Shown piece by piece: positions 29,256 to 38,833 of a stretch of DNA of 64,000 bases (position 1 is the stretch's first letter; the number at the start of each line of letters is the position of its first letter). Location: positions 62,001-126,000 of the forward strand of contig JAACJO010000005.1 in the NCBI GenBank assembly GCA_013368445.1, written 5' to 3'. The DNA is from Leucocoprinus leucothites. Its lineage: Eukaryota; Basidiomycota; Agaricomycetes; Agaricales; Agaricaceae. The notes under the pieces were generated by a model. That model saw only the letters and a list, made by a program, of their open reading frames with translations. It ran no database searches and had not been told where the DNA came from. Made by a program: the position numbers and the translations under genes.

Positions 29256-32200
29256 CTACATGAGACCAAGAGTGGAAATGAAATGAGTGAACTTCACAGT
29301 AGCAAGTGCCTTGGTAAGACCGTCGGCAGGCTGCTGGTCTGTAGGGATATATGAAGTTGAAATGTAGCCAGATTCATCACGATCACAGATGAATCGATAT
29401 TTCGTGTCAATGTGCTTCGTGCGGTCATTGAGATTCCCAGTGGTGATGAGAATGATGGCGGACTGGTTATCGGAACGAAGAGGAGTGGGAGTGGTGATCC
29501 GAAGGTGAATGGATTCAAAGAAATTTCGAAGCCAAAGGGCTTCCTGACAACCTGTGGCAGCTGCAATAAACTCAGCCTCAGTAGATGAGGTCGAAACGCA
29601 AGCTTGTTTGCGTGAAGCCCAGGTGACAGCACCACCAGCGAGACGAGTAACAAAACCAGTGATGGACTTACGATCAGTCCGATCGCCAGCCCAGTCAGAG
29701 TCTGAATAGACGACTGGTTCATCAGGTCCTTCTTTAGCTTGATAGACAAGCTTGTAGTCGGATGTGCCACGTAGGTAGCGAAAAATGCGTTTGACTGCCT
29801 TGAGATGAACTTCACCAGGAGCAGCAACATGACGGGCTACAACGCCCACTGCATAGGAGATGTCCGGACGAGTGCATACACTGGCGTACATGAGCGATCC
29901 AATGAATTGCTGATACGTCGTGATGTCAACTTCAGGATTTTCCAGAACAGGGAGGGAGAGGGTGCTCTCCATCGGGGTCTTCACCAGTCGGCAGTCGGCC
30001 ATGCCATGACGTTCGAGGATGTCTTCAATGTACTGAGACTGCGAAAGACTGACTTCCTTTCGGTCGTCACTTTGCGTCACTTCCATTTGCAGAATCCACT
30101 TTGCAGGGCCAAGATCCTTCATGTCGAAACGAGAGTTGAGTTCGGATTTGGCACATTTAATGGCAGAAAGGTCGGCAGAGAAAAGGAGAAAGTCATCAAC
30201 ATAGACAGCGATGATGGTGAGTGTGCCGTTATCATTTTTGACAAAAACACCATGATCAGAAGCACTGCGAGTGAAGCCCATGGACTCCAATTCAGTGCGG
30301 ACCTTCTTGTACCACTCGCGACCAGCTTGCTTGAGCCCGTAGAGTGCGTGGTTCAGTCGCCAGACAAGTCCGTCAGTTTCCTTTGCCCCAGGAGGAATCT
30401 TCATATAGATCTCCTCGTCGAGATCTCCATTTAGGAATGCAGCCTTTGCATCCATCTGATGGATGTACCACTGGTGCTTCGCTGCGAGAGCCAGGAGAGT
30501 CCGGATGGTGGCATGTTTCGTCACAGGAGCATAAGTTTCATTGTAGTCTATGCCCTCCACTTGTGAGAAGCCTTGGGCGACTAAACGAGCCTTGTAGCGT
30601 TCCACCTGGCCGTCAGCATCGAGTTTTCGCTTGAAGACCCATTTGCAGCCAACAACGCGACGGTTCTTAGGCCTTGCAACCTCCGTGAACAGCTCCTTCC
30701 TTGTAAACTCCTCCAGCTCCTCTGCCATCGCTTTTCTCCACTCAAATGCGTCGGGACGGGCCATTGCCTCCTCGTAGGTGACGGGGTCACGATCTAGGGA
30801 CGCCGTTTTCGCGGTTTCATCGCCCACTGAAGCCTGAACAGGCTCAGGTATCTCCTTCTCCTCTCCAGGACCTTTCTCATCCTCTACCTCCTCCACAGTC
30901 ATCTTGACCTTCGGCACACCGGAGTTTCGCCGATATGAGCTACGCTGATACATGGGATCGTCATCCCGAACAGGAGCACGGCGATTTCGAGTAGAACGAC
31001 GAAGTTCCGGAGGTGGAATGGGGAGGGGATATGGAGTAGGGAAGATGGTCGATTTTGCGATGGATCCGGCCTTGGCGGACGCGTTCGGTGCTCGTGCGGG
31101 GGCTTTTGAGGTCGAGGAACTCGAATATGAAGTCCCCTTGTCGACACGAATCGCCGTTCTCGTGGTAGAGCGTGTGGATCGAATCGGAGTAGACTGTAGA
31201 ACATGGCGAAGCTCGGGATCATCGGCTTCATTCGCGGTCTCGTAGTCGGACTCTTCGGATGCGTCTGGACTGGGAGCGTCCGTCGCAGGTTGTTTGGAGT
31301 CGATCGAGTCAGCGGTTGCCGAGATATCGCCCTCTGAGTTGTCCTCATCACCATCAACCTTCCCTTTGACCAATAAACCAGGATTTTCGTCGTCCTGACC
31401 ATCCTGGCCATCGGAGTAAGCGTCAATGACCACTCTAGTATGATCTACTTCACTTCCCTCGTCGAAACGAACATCTCGTGCTTCAAAAACGCGACCAGAG
31501 GGGCGGTGAATGAGGATATAAGCCTTCCTTCTAGCTGAGTACCCCAAGTGAGTGCAGTGTAACGACTTGCAGCCAAACTTGGCTCGTTTATTCTTGGGAA
31601 TGAGAGCATGGGCATCACAGCCAAAGACACGAAGATGAGCAATGGAAGGTTTGTTGCCAGTGTAGGCCTGGTAAGGGGTGATGTCGTTGTCTAGAGTCCG
31701 AGTGGGAACTCTGTTGAGTATGTAAGCGGTGTAAGTGACGGCGTGAGACCAGAAACTCTCTGGTAACTCTGACTCTCGAATCATCGCTCGCGCCATGTCA
31801 AGGATAGTGCGGTTTACACGCTCTGCTGACCCATTTTCCTGTGGAGTGTCTGGGTTCGTGATTTCGTGATGAATCCCCTTCGACGTGAAATACTCCTTCA
31901 ACGACACGGACATGTACTCTCCACCACCATCTGACCGGAAGTGATTCAACCGGTGGCCTGTCTCGACTTCGGCACGCTCAATAAGACTTTTGAGGTGCCC
32001 CTCCGCTTCACTCTTGGACTTCAGCAGCACGACTTTAAGGTAGTGCGAGTGGCCATCTAGGAACGTCATGAAGTACCGCTCACCACCTCTACCACACGGC
32101 TCGATGGGTCCTACAAGGTCCGAGTAAACCCTGTGCAACACGGAGGGGTTCTGGACATCAGACTCCTTGGGGATAGGAGCCCGAGTTTGCTTGCCTTCGA

Positions 32201-32312
32201 GACAAGCCTTGCAGGTAGTTGGATCGTGGGCTTCATCATCGGTAAGATGCATGCCCTTCACCATGTTCTTCTGAAAAAGCTTCTTTACAGAACGAAGCAT
32301 GATGTGACCAAG
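29256..32312 (-). CDS. pol: Copia Pol: integrase, reverse transcriptase, RNase H
   Basis: About 1018 codons, open from the codon after the UGA at 32313-32315. The opening LGHIMLRSVKKLF with H...H...CKACLEGK forms the GAG-pre-integrase zinc motif. The integrase core has YSDLVGP, FRSDGGGEY and NGSAERVNR (the D, D, E residues). RT shows VERYKARLVAQGFSQ, YAPVTKHATIR and the catalytic YVDDFLLF. RNase H shows VYSDSDWAGDR, SSTEAEFIA and RSDNQSAI. The order integrase before RT is diagnostic of Copia. All catalytic residues are present. Expression depends on passing the UGA. Confidence 0.93.
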   Translation of the reverse strand, partial: LGHIMLRSVKKLFQKNMVKGMHLTDDEAHDPTTCKACLEGKQTRAPIPKESDVQNPSVLHRVYSDLVGPIEPCGRGGERYFMTFLDGHSHYLKVVLLKSKSEAEGHLKSLIERAEVETGHRLNHFRSDGGGEYMSVSLKEYFTSKGIHHEITNPDTPQENGSAERVNRTILDMARAMIRESELPESFWSHAVTYTAYILNRVPTRTLDNDITPYQAYTGNKPSIAHLRVFGCDAHALIPKNKRAKFGCKSLHCTHLGYSARRKAYILIHRPSGRVFEARDVRFDEGSEVDHTRVVIDAYSDGQDGQDDENPGLLVKGKVDGDEDNSEGDISATADSIDSKQPATDAPSPDASEESDYETANEADDPELRHVLQSTPIRSTRSTTRTAIRVDKGTSYSSSSTSKAPARAPNASAKAGSIAKSTIFPTPYPLPIPPPELRRSTRNRRAPVRDDDPMYQRSSYRRNSGVPKVKMTVEEVEDEKGPGEEKEIPEPVQASVGDETAKTASLDRDPVTYEEAMARPDAFEWRKAMAEELEEFTRKELFTEVARPKNRRVVGCKWVFKRKLDADGQVERYKARLVAQGFSQVEGIDYNETYAPVTKHATIRTLLALAAKHQWYIHQMDAKAAFLNGDLDEEIYMKIPPGAKETDGLVWRLNHALYGLKQAGREWYKKVRTELESMGFTRSASDHGVFVKNDNGTLTIIAVYVDDFLLFSADLSAIKCAKSELNSRFDMKDLGPAKWILQMEVTQSDDRKEVSLSQSQYIEDILERHGMADCRLVKTPMESTLSLPVLENPEVDITTYQQFIGSLMYASVCTRPDISYAVGVVARHVAAPGEVHLKAVKRIFRYLRGTSDYKLVYQAKEGPDEPVVYSDSDWAGDRTDRKSITGFVTRLAGGAVTWASRKQACVSTSSTEAEFIAAATGCQEALWLRNFFESIHLRITTPTPLRSDNQSAIILITTGNLNDRTKHIDTKYRFICDRDESGYISTSYIPTDQQPADGLTKALATVKFTHFISTLGLM

Positions 32313-33785
32313 TCAGCGGTGCCATGTGTCAATGGAGCCAGTAGAGGTGTTGGTGGAAGCAACGAGTGCAGTCTGGGGGATGGTAGAGTCAACCTCAGAA
32401 GCATTTTCGGAGATGTCGATGGAGCAAAGGAGTGAATCCAGGTCACTCGTGGTGGTGATATAGGCATGCTCGGAGGTGAGAGGTGCAGCATTGAGCACGT
32501 AGAGATTTCCCTCCTCTCGTGCAGTTGCGATGACTTCACCAGACTTGATGAGCTGACACCCAGATTTAGTGAATTCGAGTGTATAACCGCGTCGACCGAG
32601 GGCAGAGACTGACAGAAGATTTCCGCTGAGTTCGGGGATATAGTAGACGTTTGGGATGAGATAGGTGAGTGATTTGCCATTAACTGTGAGTACGACTTGA
32701 ACCTGACCGACGCCAATTGCTAGGATGAAGCGTTCATCACCCATCCAGACCCGACGAGGCTCCTGGAGCTTTTGATAGGTGATGAACCAGTCCCGACGCG
32801 AGCTCATGTGCGACGATGCACCTGAATCCACCACCCACTTCGAGGTCATATCGTTCCGACCAGCCAGAACCTCTGCCATAAAGAGACGGATCACTTCCTC
32901 CGAATTCTCCTGCACCTTCGCCACCTTTGCTGACATGTCTCCATCCTTCTTCTCCGATCCACCTTTACCCTCCTTTGCTGCCAGATCAGCCTTGAGTTTT
33001 CGGCATTCAGGCTTGATGTGACCCTTCTTTTTGCAGTAGTTACATTTCAAACCCTTCTTCTTGTCTCCATCCGAGTTAGGCTTATGTGATAATTTGCCCT
33101 TTCCTTTACCATGTGCAATAAATGCAACCTGAGAATTTCCGAGTTTGGCATTCTTCTCTTCAGTAAGGACCTGAGTGATGACAGTGTCGGTGGAGAGGGA
33201 AGAGCCTGCAATGGTAGCAGGACTGGAGTTGAGAATGGTACGAAGAGTCGAATATGAGTCGGGGAGTGATAGGAGCATAGCGTGAGCGACAACGGAGTCG
33301 GAGATGGGTTCACCAAGCGTCTTGAGGATATAGGCTTTGTGACGCATGTCATTGAGCTGAGGTTCCATTGGCATCTCGTCAGAGAGAGTGGCACGAAAAA
33401 TCTCCTTGATAAGATAAGCAACTGTATTTTGACCCTTTCCTTCGTAACGGCGATTTAGCTTGTCCCAGACATCAGCAGCCGTGGAAGAATGGATGATACC
33501 ACTGAGAGGTTCATCCTTCAAGGTCAGAGTGAGCTGAGCCTTGGCCTCCATGTCTCGACGATCCCATGTATCAATTGCAGATTGATTTTCGATAACATCT
33601 GCATTCCTGATAGGCTCGGGACGTTTGTCAGTACCGTCCACAATGCCCATCAGTCCCCTAAGCCTAAGGACTGTACCGATCCGGAACTTCCACGTCTGGA
33701 AGTTGGAGCCGTCATTTTCGAGTGATGGGATGTCGTAAAGTCTATTAGATCCACCAATCTGAGAAGATCCGGCTGAATCAGACAT
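32313..33785 (-). CDS. gag: Copia Gag-protease (490 aa)
   Basis: Starts MSDSAGSSQIGGSN. A Gag capsid-like region (NFQTWKFRIGTVLRLRGLMG, AQLTLTLKDEPLSGI) is followed by a CCHC knuckle (CNYCKKKGHIKPEC) and a pepsin-like protease (WVVDSGASSHMSS). It ends in TWHR-UGA, inside what is normally the WHRRLGH motif joining protease and integrase. So the stop is in the middle of a usual Copia polyprotein. Confidence 0.9.
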   Translation of the reverse strand: MSDSAGSSQIGGSNRLYDIPSLENDGSNFQTWKFRIGTVLRLRGLMGIVDGTDKRPEPIRNADVIENQSAIDTWDRRDMEAKAQLTLTLKDEPLSGIIHSSTAADVWDKLNRRYEGKGQNTVAYLIKEIFRATLSDEMPMEPQLNDMRHKAYILKTLGEPISDSVVAHAMLLSLPDSYSTLRTILNSSPATIAGSSLSTDTVITQVLTEEKNAKLGNSQVAFIAHGKGKGKLSHKPNSDGDKKKGLKCNYCKKKGHIKPECRKLKADLAAKEGKGGSEKKDGDMSAKVAKVQENSEEVIRLFMAEVLAGRNDMTSKWVVDSGASSHMSSRRDWFITYQKLQEPRRVWMGDERFILAIGVGQVQVVLTVNGKSLTYLIPNVYYIPELSGNLLSVSALGRRGYTLEFTKSGCQLIKSGEVIATAREEGNLYVLNAAPLTSEHAYITTTSDLDSLLCSIDISENASEVDSTIPQTALVASTNTSTGSIDTWHR

Positions 33786-33870
33786 GGTGGGAGTTTATAG
33801 AAGGAGTGTGGGTGTGAAAGGAATGTGATAGAAGTTGCGATGTGAGTCTGATCGATAATTATAGGCAGGC

Positions 33871-33883
33871 GGGGCCCATAACC
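33871..33883 (-). promoter_or_regulatory. Copia primer binding site for a half-tRNA of initiator Met
   Basis: On the minus strand GGTTATGGGCCCC directly follows the 5' LTR. The plus strand GGGCCCATAACC equals the anticodon stem-loop (CAU) of eukaryotic initiator tRNA-Met. Priming from the anticodon region by a cleaved tRNA is established for Drosophila copia and yeast Ty5. Confidence 0.75.
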
Positions 33884-34166
33884 TGTTGTAACGAGCGGCA
33901 GGGATCTAGAGTGAAGATAAACACTCAGAATCGTAGAACGAGACTATATATATTGATAATAATATACCTAGAGTGAAGATAAACACTGTAGGTAATATAA
34001 GTAAAGAGATTTTGTCCATAAAGCAAAATATGCTCACCTCAGAATCGTAGAACGAGACTGAGGTGCACGAAAGGCTACTCGAAAAATAAGAGAGTGACTT
34101 ATGTAATACGCGAGGTGGAAAAAGGAGTTAAGTCCGAAAATACTGCGAAGGGGTATATACACAACA
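33884..34166 (-). repeat. 5' LTR of the Copia element
   Basis: 283 bp, no difference seen from 28951-29233. Followed on the plus strand by the target duplication CTTAT. Confidence 0.93.
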
Positions 34167-34171
34167 CTTAT

Positions 34172-34368
34172 ACCTACCGAAAAGATATGCATCATATGCT
34201 CAATGCTCACACTGCTTCATGGATGCATATCACCATGGGCTTGACAGAAAGCAAGCAGCCTGGGTGGTGCAGAAATATCACAGCCATTGAACTCTTCCTA
34301 CATCATTGATAGAAGCTATGAAGGAGGCAGAAATATAATTAATTAGGTGCTAGCTGTTCTAGTTGTTG
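34172..34368. other. Unique spacer between two retrotransposons
   Basis: About 190 nt of sequence older than the flanking insertions; no gene. It ends in the target duplication TGTTG (34364-34368). Confidence 0.5.
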
Positions 34369-34634
34369 TGTTACAACCTTCATCGGAACTCAGGTTGCAA
34401 CTCTGGCAAAGACTTGAGAATGAGAAAGGGAAAGATACAATTGGTAAAGCATAAGGAGTATACTCTACCTAGGAGTCTATATATATAAGAAGGAAGTGGA
34501 CCCGGGTAAGTATGAGTCAGGGGACTCAGGTAACTATGACATAGACCATGACATAGACTATGATGTAGGAGTGGGGTAGCTTGTAAAAATAGAAGTTGAC
34601 ATGGGAAGTACTGGAACCAGGTAAAGTTGTAACA
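34369..34634 (-). repeat. 3' LTR of G2
   Basis: 266 bp, TGTTAC...GTAACA on the element strand. It keeps ATGCTTTACCAA (34441-34452 on the minus strand), complementary to the primer site of this element, with a TATA box (about 34479-34489) some 35 nt upstream. A polypurine tract (AGAAAAGGGGTAA) lies at 34635-34647. Confidence 0.9.
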
Positions 34635-34731
34635 TTACCCCTTTTCTATGGTTCAAGTCCTCGTGAACTAATGTAAATGTCCATGTAAGATATAGCATAT
34701 GGAAGTGTAAGCAGTGAGTTGTAAGTCCTTT

Positions 34732-35838
34732 TTAGAAACCTTCAATGGCAGTGCGGGCCGTTGCTTTCTTGGTGGGGCCAACAATGAACCCTCCATTGTC
34801 AGGTACAGCAACTATGAAGAAAGGGGCATTTGGTGGACTGCCTTGGAAGCCTTCAACAGAGTATCTACTATGAGAGATCTCGATGTTGCCGTGGGTGGCT
34901 ATAAAGGTGTTCATGACATCATCCTGATAGGCAGCATCAGATTTGCCATCATCCTTCATAGTGTTGAATCCTGTTGGTTGGAACCAGGTGACCCCTCCGT
35001 TGTGTTGGTAGGTGCATAGGTATTTCATCAGATGTTCTGCTTCTTGGGATAAGGCAGGTTCTGATGCAGGTTCAATTGGGGGTTCAGCTATGTTGCTGGC
35101 TGGTGGGTGCATGAGCATAGGTTCATCAGCTGACTTGTATGATAGTTGGGAATGAGAGCTCGAGGATGCAGATGGCATAGGGGAGTGAGGGCATTTGCAT
35201 TCGTTGACTGTGGTGGATGGTGGGGAGTGCCTTGCTGTGAGTATTGGTTCTCTCATCCTGTTGGTGTGAGAGTAAGAGGCTTGGATTTCGTCAACGTGAT
35301 CACAGATATCAGTGATACCAAAGTACCAGTATTTCCCCAACTGTTGGACAAGCTTGAACTAAAGTTCATGCATGTACTCAGCATTGTTGTGGGAATGCAA
35401 GCCTTGTAGTCTGTTAATGGTCCGTGTGGCATTCTTATCAACATCTTTGAGGGAGAGGAGTTGAATGAGTCGAGGTTCAATGCCAATGAGGAGGGATACT
35501 GCTTCTGTAGCTATTTCATTGATTGAGTTGATGCAATCCTCAATGGCTATGAGCTTCTGGATTGCATCAATAGTCGCATTGTATTCCATGAGGCCATCCT
35601 TTCGTGCCTCATTGCATTTGTTGATGTTGTCTACATTGAGGTATGCGATGGGGTTGGAGGTTGTGCTGGTGGTGGAGGTGGTGTGAGTTGTCCTCATGGC
35701 TGTGTTTTGTTGGATAACTGCATCTGTAGAGGGATAGGTGGTGGCTGGGTACATGATAGCTTGGTTGGAGTTGAGGTAGGTTGTTAGAGTGTAGATATAG
35801 CTGGTGTGTAGCATTGTGGTGGTCTGGTTGGGATGCAT
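34732..35838 (-). pseudogene. Third ORF of G2, interrupted by one TAG
   Basis: A frame of 369 codons downstream of pol, with a single TAG near 35354-35356 (after HNNAEYMHEL). No knuckle or membrane segment. The N-terminal half is Thr/Asn-rich with helical stretches (IDAIQKLIAIEDCINSINEI); the C-terminal half is Pro/Ser-rich, then ends in VTWFQPTGFNTMKDDGKSD and FFIVAVPDNGGFIVGP. I do not recognise it. It occupies the env position but has no env features. Confidence 0.55.
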
Positions 35839-35849
35839 TACTTTGGTGT

Positions 35850-38833
35850 TTTACCCCCCTCTTTTAAAGGTTTTCGTCCCAGAACCTTCTAATGGTAATC
35901 CTCGACTGCGTCTTTTGCATGTTCTAAATTTGACCTCGCTACCTATTGGTCATGTTCATTCCCATACCCTTTCTAGTGTACCAGGTATTGGATGCCACGT
36001 CCCTTCTTCTGATGGCTGCGGATTTCGTCAACTTCATATTCCTCTTCTCCATCAATGAGGTCAGGTGGTGGTGGAGTGGGAAGTTTTTGTGTGTCAAACT
36101 CCGGTCCATGGTGACATGTCAGGAGGTTCTCGTTAAACACATCATGTATTACCCATCCTTCTGGGAGTTCTAGTTGATAAGCTCCTTCTCCAATTGGTTC
36201 TTTAACCTTGAAGGGTCCATATCTCTTGTGATCAAGTTTCTTTGTGGGTCGGCTGGTTGTGATGTGGGCACCTTCGACCCACACAAGTTCTCCTTCCCTG
36301 AGGTTAAGGGCTTGTCCTCTCCACCGATTGTGTTGTTCTTCCATTGCCTCTCAGTTGTTGTTTAACACCGCCAATACTTCCTTTCTTGTCTCTTCCAGCC
36401 ACTTTAACCATTCTTCCAGGGATGGTATCTCCATTTTAACTGTCAGGGTTCCTTTCCATGGGTGTCATCCATAGTTGATGTAAAATGGAGATTGGCCTGT
36501 CACCAAATGTGCTTTGTCGTTATACTGGAATTCTGCTGTTGCGAGCCACCTTACCCAGTCGTCCTGCTTGTAGTTGATGTAGTGTCATAGGAATGTTTCA
36601 ACTTCCCGGTTAATTCATTCTGTTTGTCCATCAGTCTGGGGGTGGTAGGCTGTTGAGAGATTTCGTTTCGTTCCCAATGCTTTGCATAGTTTGTTAAGAT
36701 TTACAGTCAGAGCGCCTAGTAACATCACGTGTTACAACACGTGATTGGGTTACGTAAGACAGTGGCTAACTGGTCTTTAACCTACTTCAATTAATAAGCT
36801 TGAGTATTCTCAAAAGCTCAGTAAGAGAAGGCCAAGAAGACTTGAGGTAAGTCTAAGGTAGCGCGAGGTTCGAGACAACAACAATGATACAAGTGAATTC
36901 AAGGCAAGGCAAGTAAACACAAGTAGTCTGGGAAACAAAGGAAAGATTAAACTTGCGTTTAATCTTCCAGATACAAAGTCTTTAAATACTGACTAGATGA
37001 AACAATATCAAACTATGAAACTACAATTACAAGTCCGAAATCACTATTGCAATTCTGATAAATACATATCTGTCCGCTGATGTAACAGCTATCATAGTTA
37101 GATATCTAATAGTTCAAATCCAAACACAATGTCCATGAAACCATCATTGTCTGTTAATCAGTCCTGTTAGTCCATAGCAATCAAACAGTGAAACTGTTCC
37201 TCCTGATCCTCCTAATAACATCCGTCCAATTATACTCATCCCAATCAACATTGAATCGTTCTTCTTCCACATCGAACTTCCCAACGTACTCTTCCCAATC
37301 TAAAACTGCAGTCTCGGTCCTTGTGGCTGTGTCGGCGTCTAGGATGATTAAGTCACAATGAGTGTCAATCAGGTCGACATTTATAACATAGTTCTTTCAT
37401 GAATGTTGATGCAAATTGGGGTCCTCTATTACTGACAATGCCTTGGGGGATCCCGTGGAGTTTCCAAATCTCATCTCTGTAGATTTCAGCTAGTTTTCCT
37501 GATGACAGGTTTGTTGTTGTGGGGATGAGTCATATCATTTTGGAGTACCTGTCGACTACCACTAGAATGGCATCCTTTTCTTGTGATGGTGGGAGTGGTC
37601 CAATAACATCAATGCTGATTTCTTCCCATGGTTGTGATGGTGTGGACAGTGGATGTAATGGTCCTGCTGATCGGGTGTGTGATGCCTTGTTTTGCTGACA
37701 TGTGTGGCATCCTTTGACAAATCGCTTGATGTTGCTTCATAATGATGGCCACCAGAAGGTCCTTTTGATTAGGTCAATCATGTGGTGCTGGCCCGGGTGT
37801 CCTGCATCTGGGTCATTGTGGTGTGTGATCATGATGTCTTCTTGTAATTCGGCAAGTTTTGGTACATATATTCGTCCTTTGAAGTAAGGGATTCCATCTT
37901 CTTCCCAGGCTGTTCTCGGATCTTTCTGGGCTTCTCAGAACATTGTTTCACGTGTTGTGTGGTTTCAGATCCTTTTCAGGACATTTTCATCCCCTTTCAC
38001 TTGGAAGTGTGTGTTGCACAGTATAACAATCTCCATTGGGGTTTCTTCTTCACCTGTTATTCCCCGGATAAATATTTTCTCTCCTAGTAACGCGATGTCT
38101 CTATTGTTGTCTCTTGTATTGAAACCCATTTTTCGTGAGAGTATGTCTGCTTTTGTGTTTGTCTTTCCTGGGATGTGTTTGATTGTGAAGTCGTAGTCTT
38201 GGAGTTTGAGATACCATCGTGCTTGTCGTCCGTTTAGTTTGTGGGGTTCCCTGAAGTATTTCAGGTTTTCGTGGTCCAATCATATTTCAAATTGGGTTTC
38301 TGCATCTAGTAAGTATTGTCTCCATACTTTCAATGCTTCCACAATTGCTAGAAGTTCCTTGTCGTATATCTTGTAATTCTGTTCTGCTGGGTTCATGGTT
38401 CATGATAGAAATGCAACAGGTTTCCATTTGTTGTCTTGTTCTTGTGATAGTACCCCCCCTATGGTATGTCCTGATGTGTCCACTTCTACTCTGAATTGTC
38501 CTGTTTGTTGTGGTAGGGCAAGGACTGGTTCTTCTGTGACTAGTCTTTTGAGTTCATCAAATGCTTTTTGTTCGTCTTCTTCCCACTTCCATTCTCCTTT
38601 CCCAGTGAGTTTGTTGAGTGGGGCTGCAATGTGGCTGAAGTTTCGTATGAATTGTCTGTAGAAGTTGACAAATCCTAGGAAGCTTTCGACGCCTTTGGTG
38701 TTTTTTGGTGTTTCCCAATTTCTGACTGCTGAGACCTTGTCATACTCCATTTTCACTTCTCCCCCTCCTACTCGTACTCCAAGAATTGGTATTTCTGTGG
38801 CATTGAATTCGCATTTGGACTGTTTGAAGCATA
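35850..38833 (-). pseudogene. pol: Decayed Pol of G2 (end of RT, RNase H, integrase)
   Basis: Minus strand, read downwards. RT thumb CFKQSKCEF, then SFLGFVNFYRQFIRNFSHIA, RNase H (VEVDTSGHTIGGVLSQEQ), LNGRQARWYLKLQDYDF, integrase core (ISIDVIGPLPPSQ, QFASTFMKEL), the solo LTR, then LCKALGTKRNLS and HPQTDGQTERI, and a C-terminal region (RYGPFKVKEPIGEGAYQLEL, EEEYEVDEI). Several UGA codons sit where Arg or Trp is expected. The RT palm with its YxDD box is gone. Confidence 0.8.
36692..37388. mobile_element. Solo LTR inside the G2 integrase
   Basis: 697 bp starting TGTTAAGATTTACAG and ending TTTATAACA, with target duplication TAGTT at 36687-36691 and 37389-37393. Removing the LTR and one TAGTT restores a continuous integrase frame across KELCKALG. 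It is unrelated to the other LTRs here. It is the scar of recombination between the LTRs of another element. Confidence 0.85.

Larger units (their letters stand above)
28951..34166 (-). mobile_element. Complete Ty1/Copia retrotransposon (minus strand)
   Basis: 5216 bp with two 283-bp LTRs (28951-29233 and 33884-34166) in which I see no difference. The target duplication CTTAT lies at 28946-28950 and 34167-34171. The coding strand is minus: gag-protease, then integrase, RT and RNase H in Copia order. A single UGA separates the two halves in the same frame. Identical LTRs mean a very recent insertion. Confidence 0.95.
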
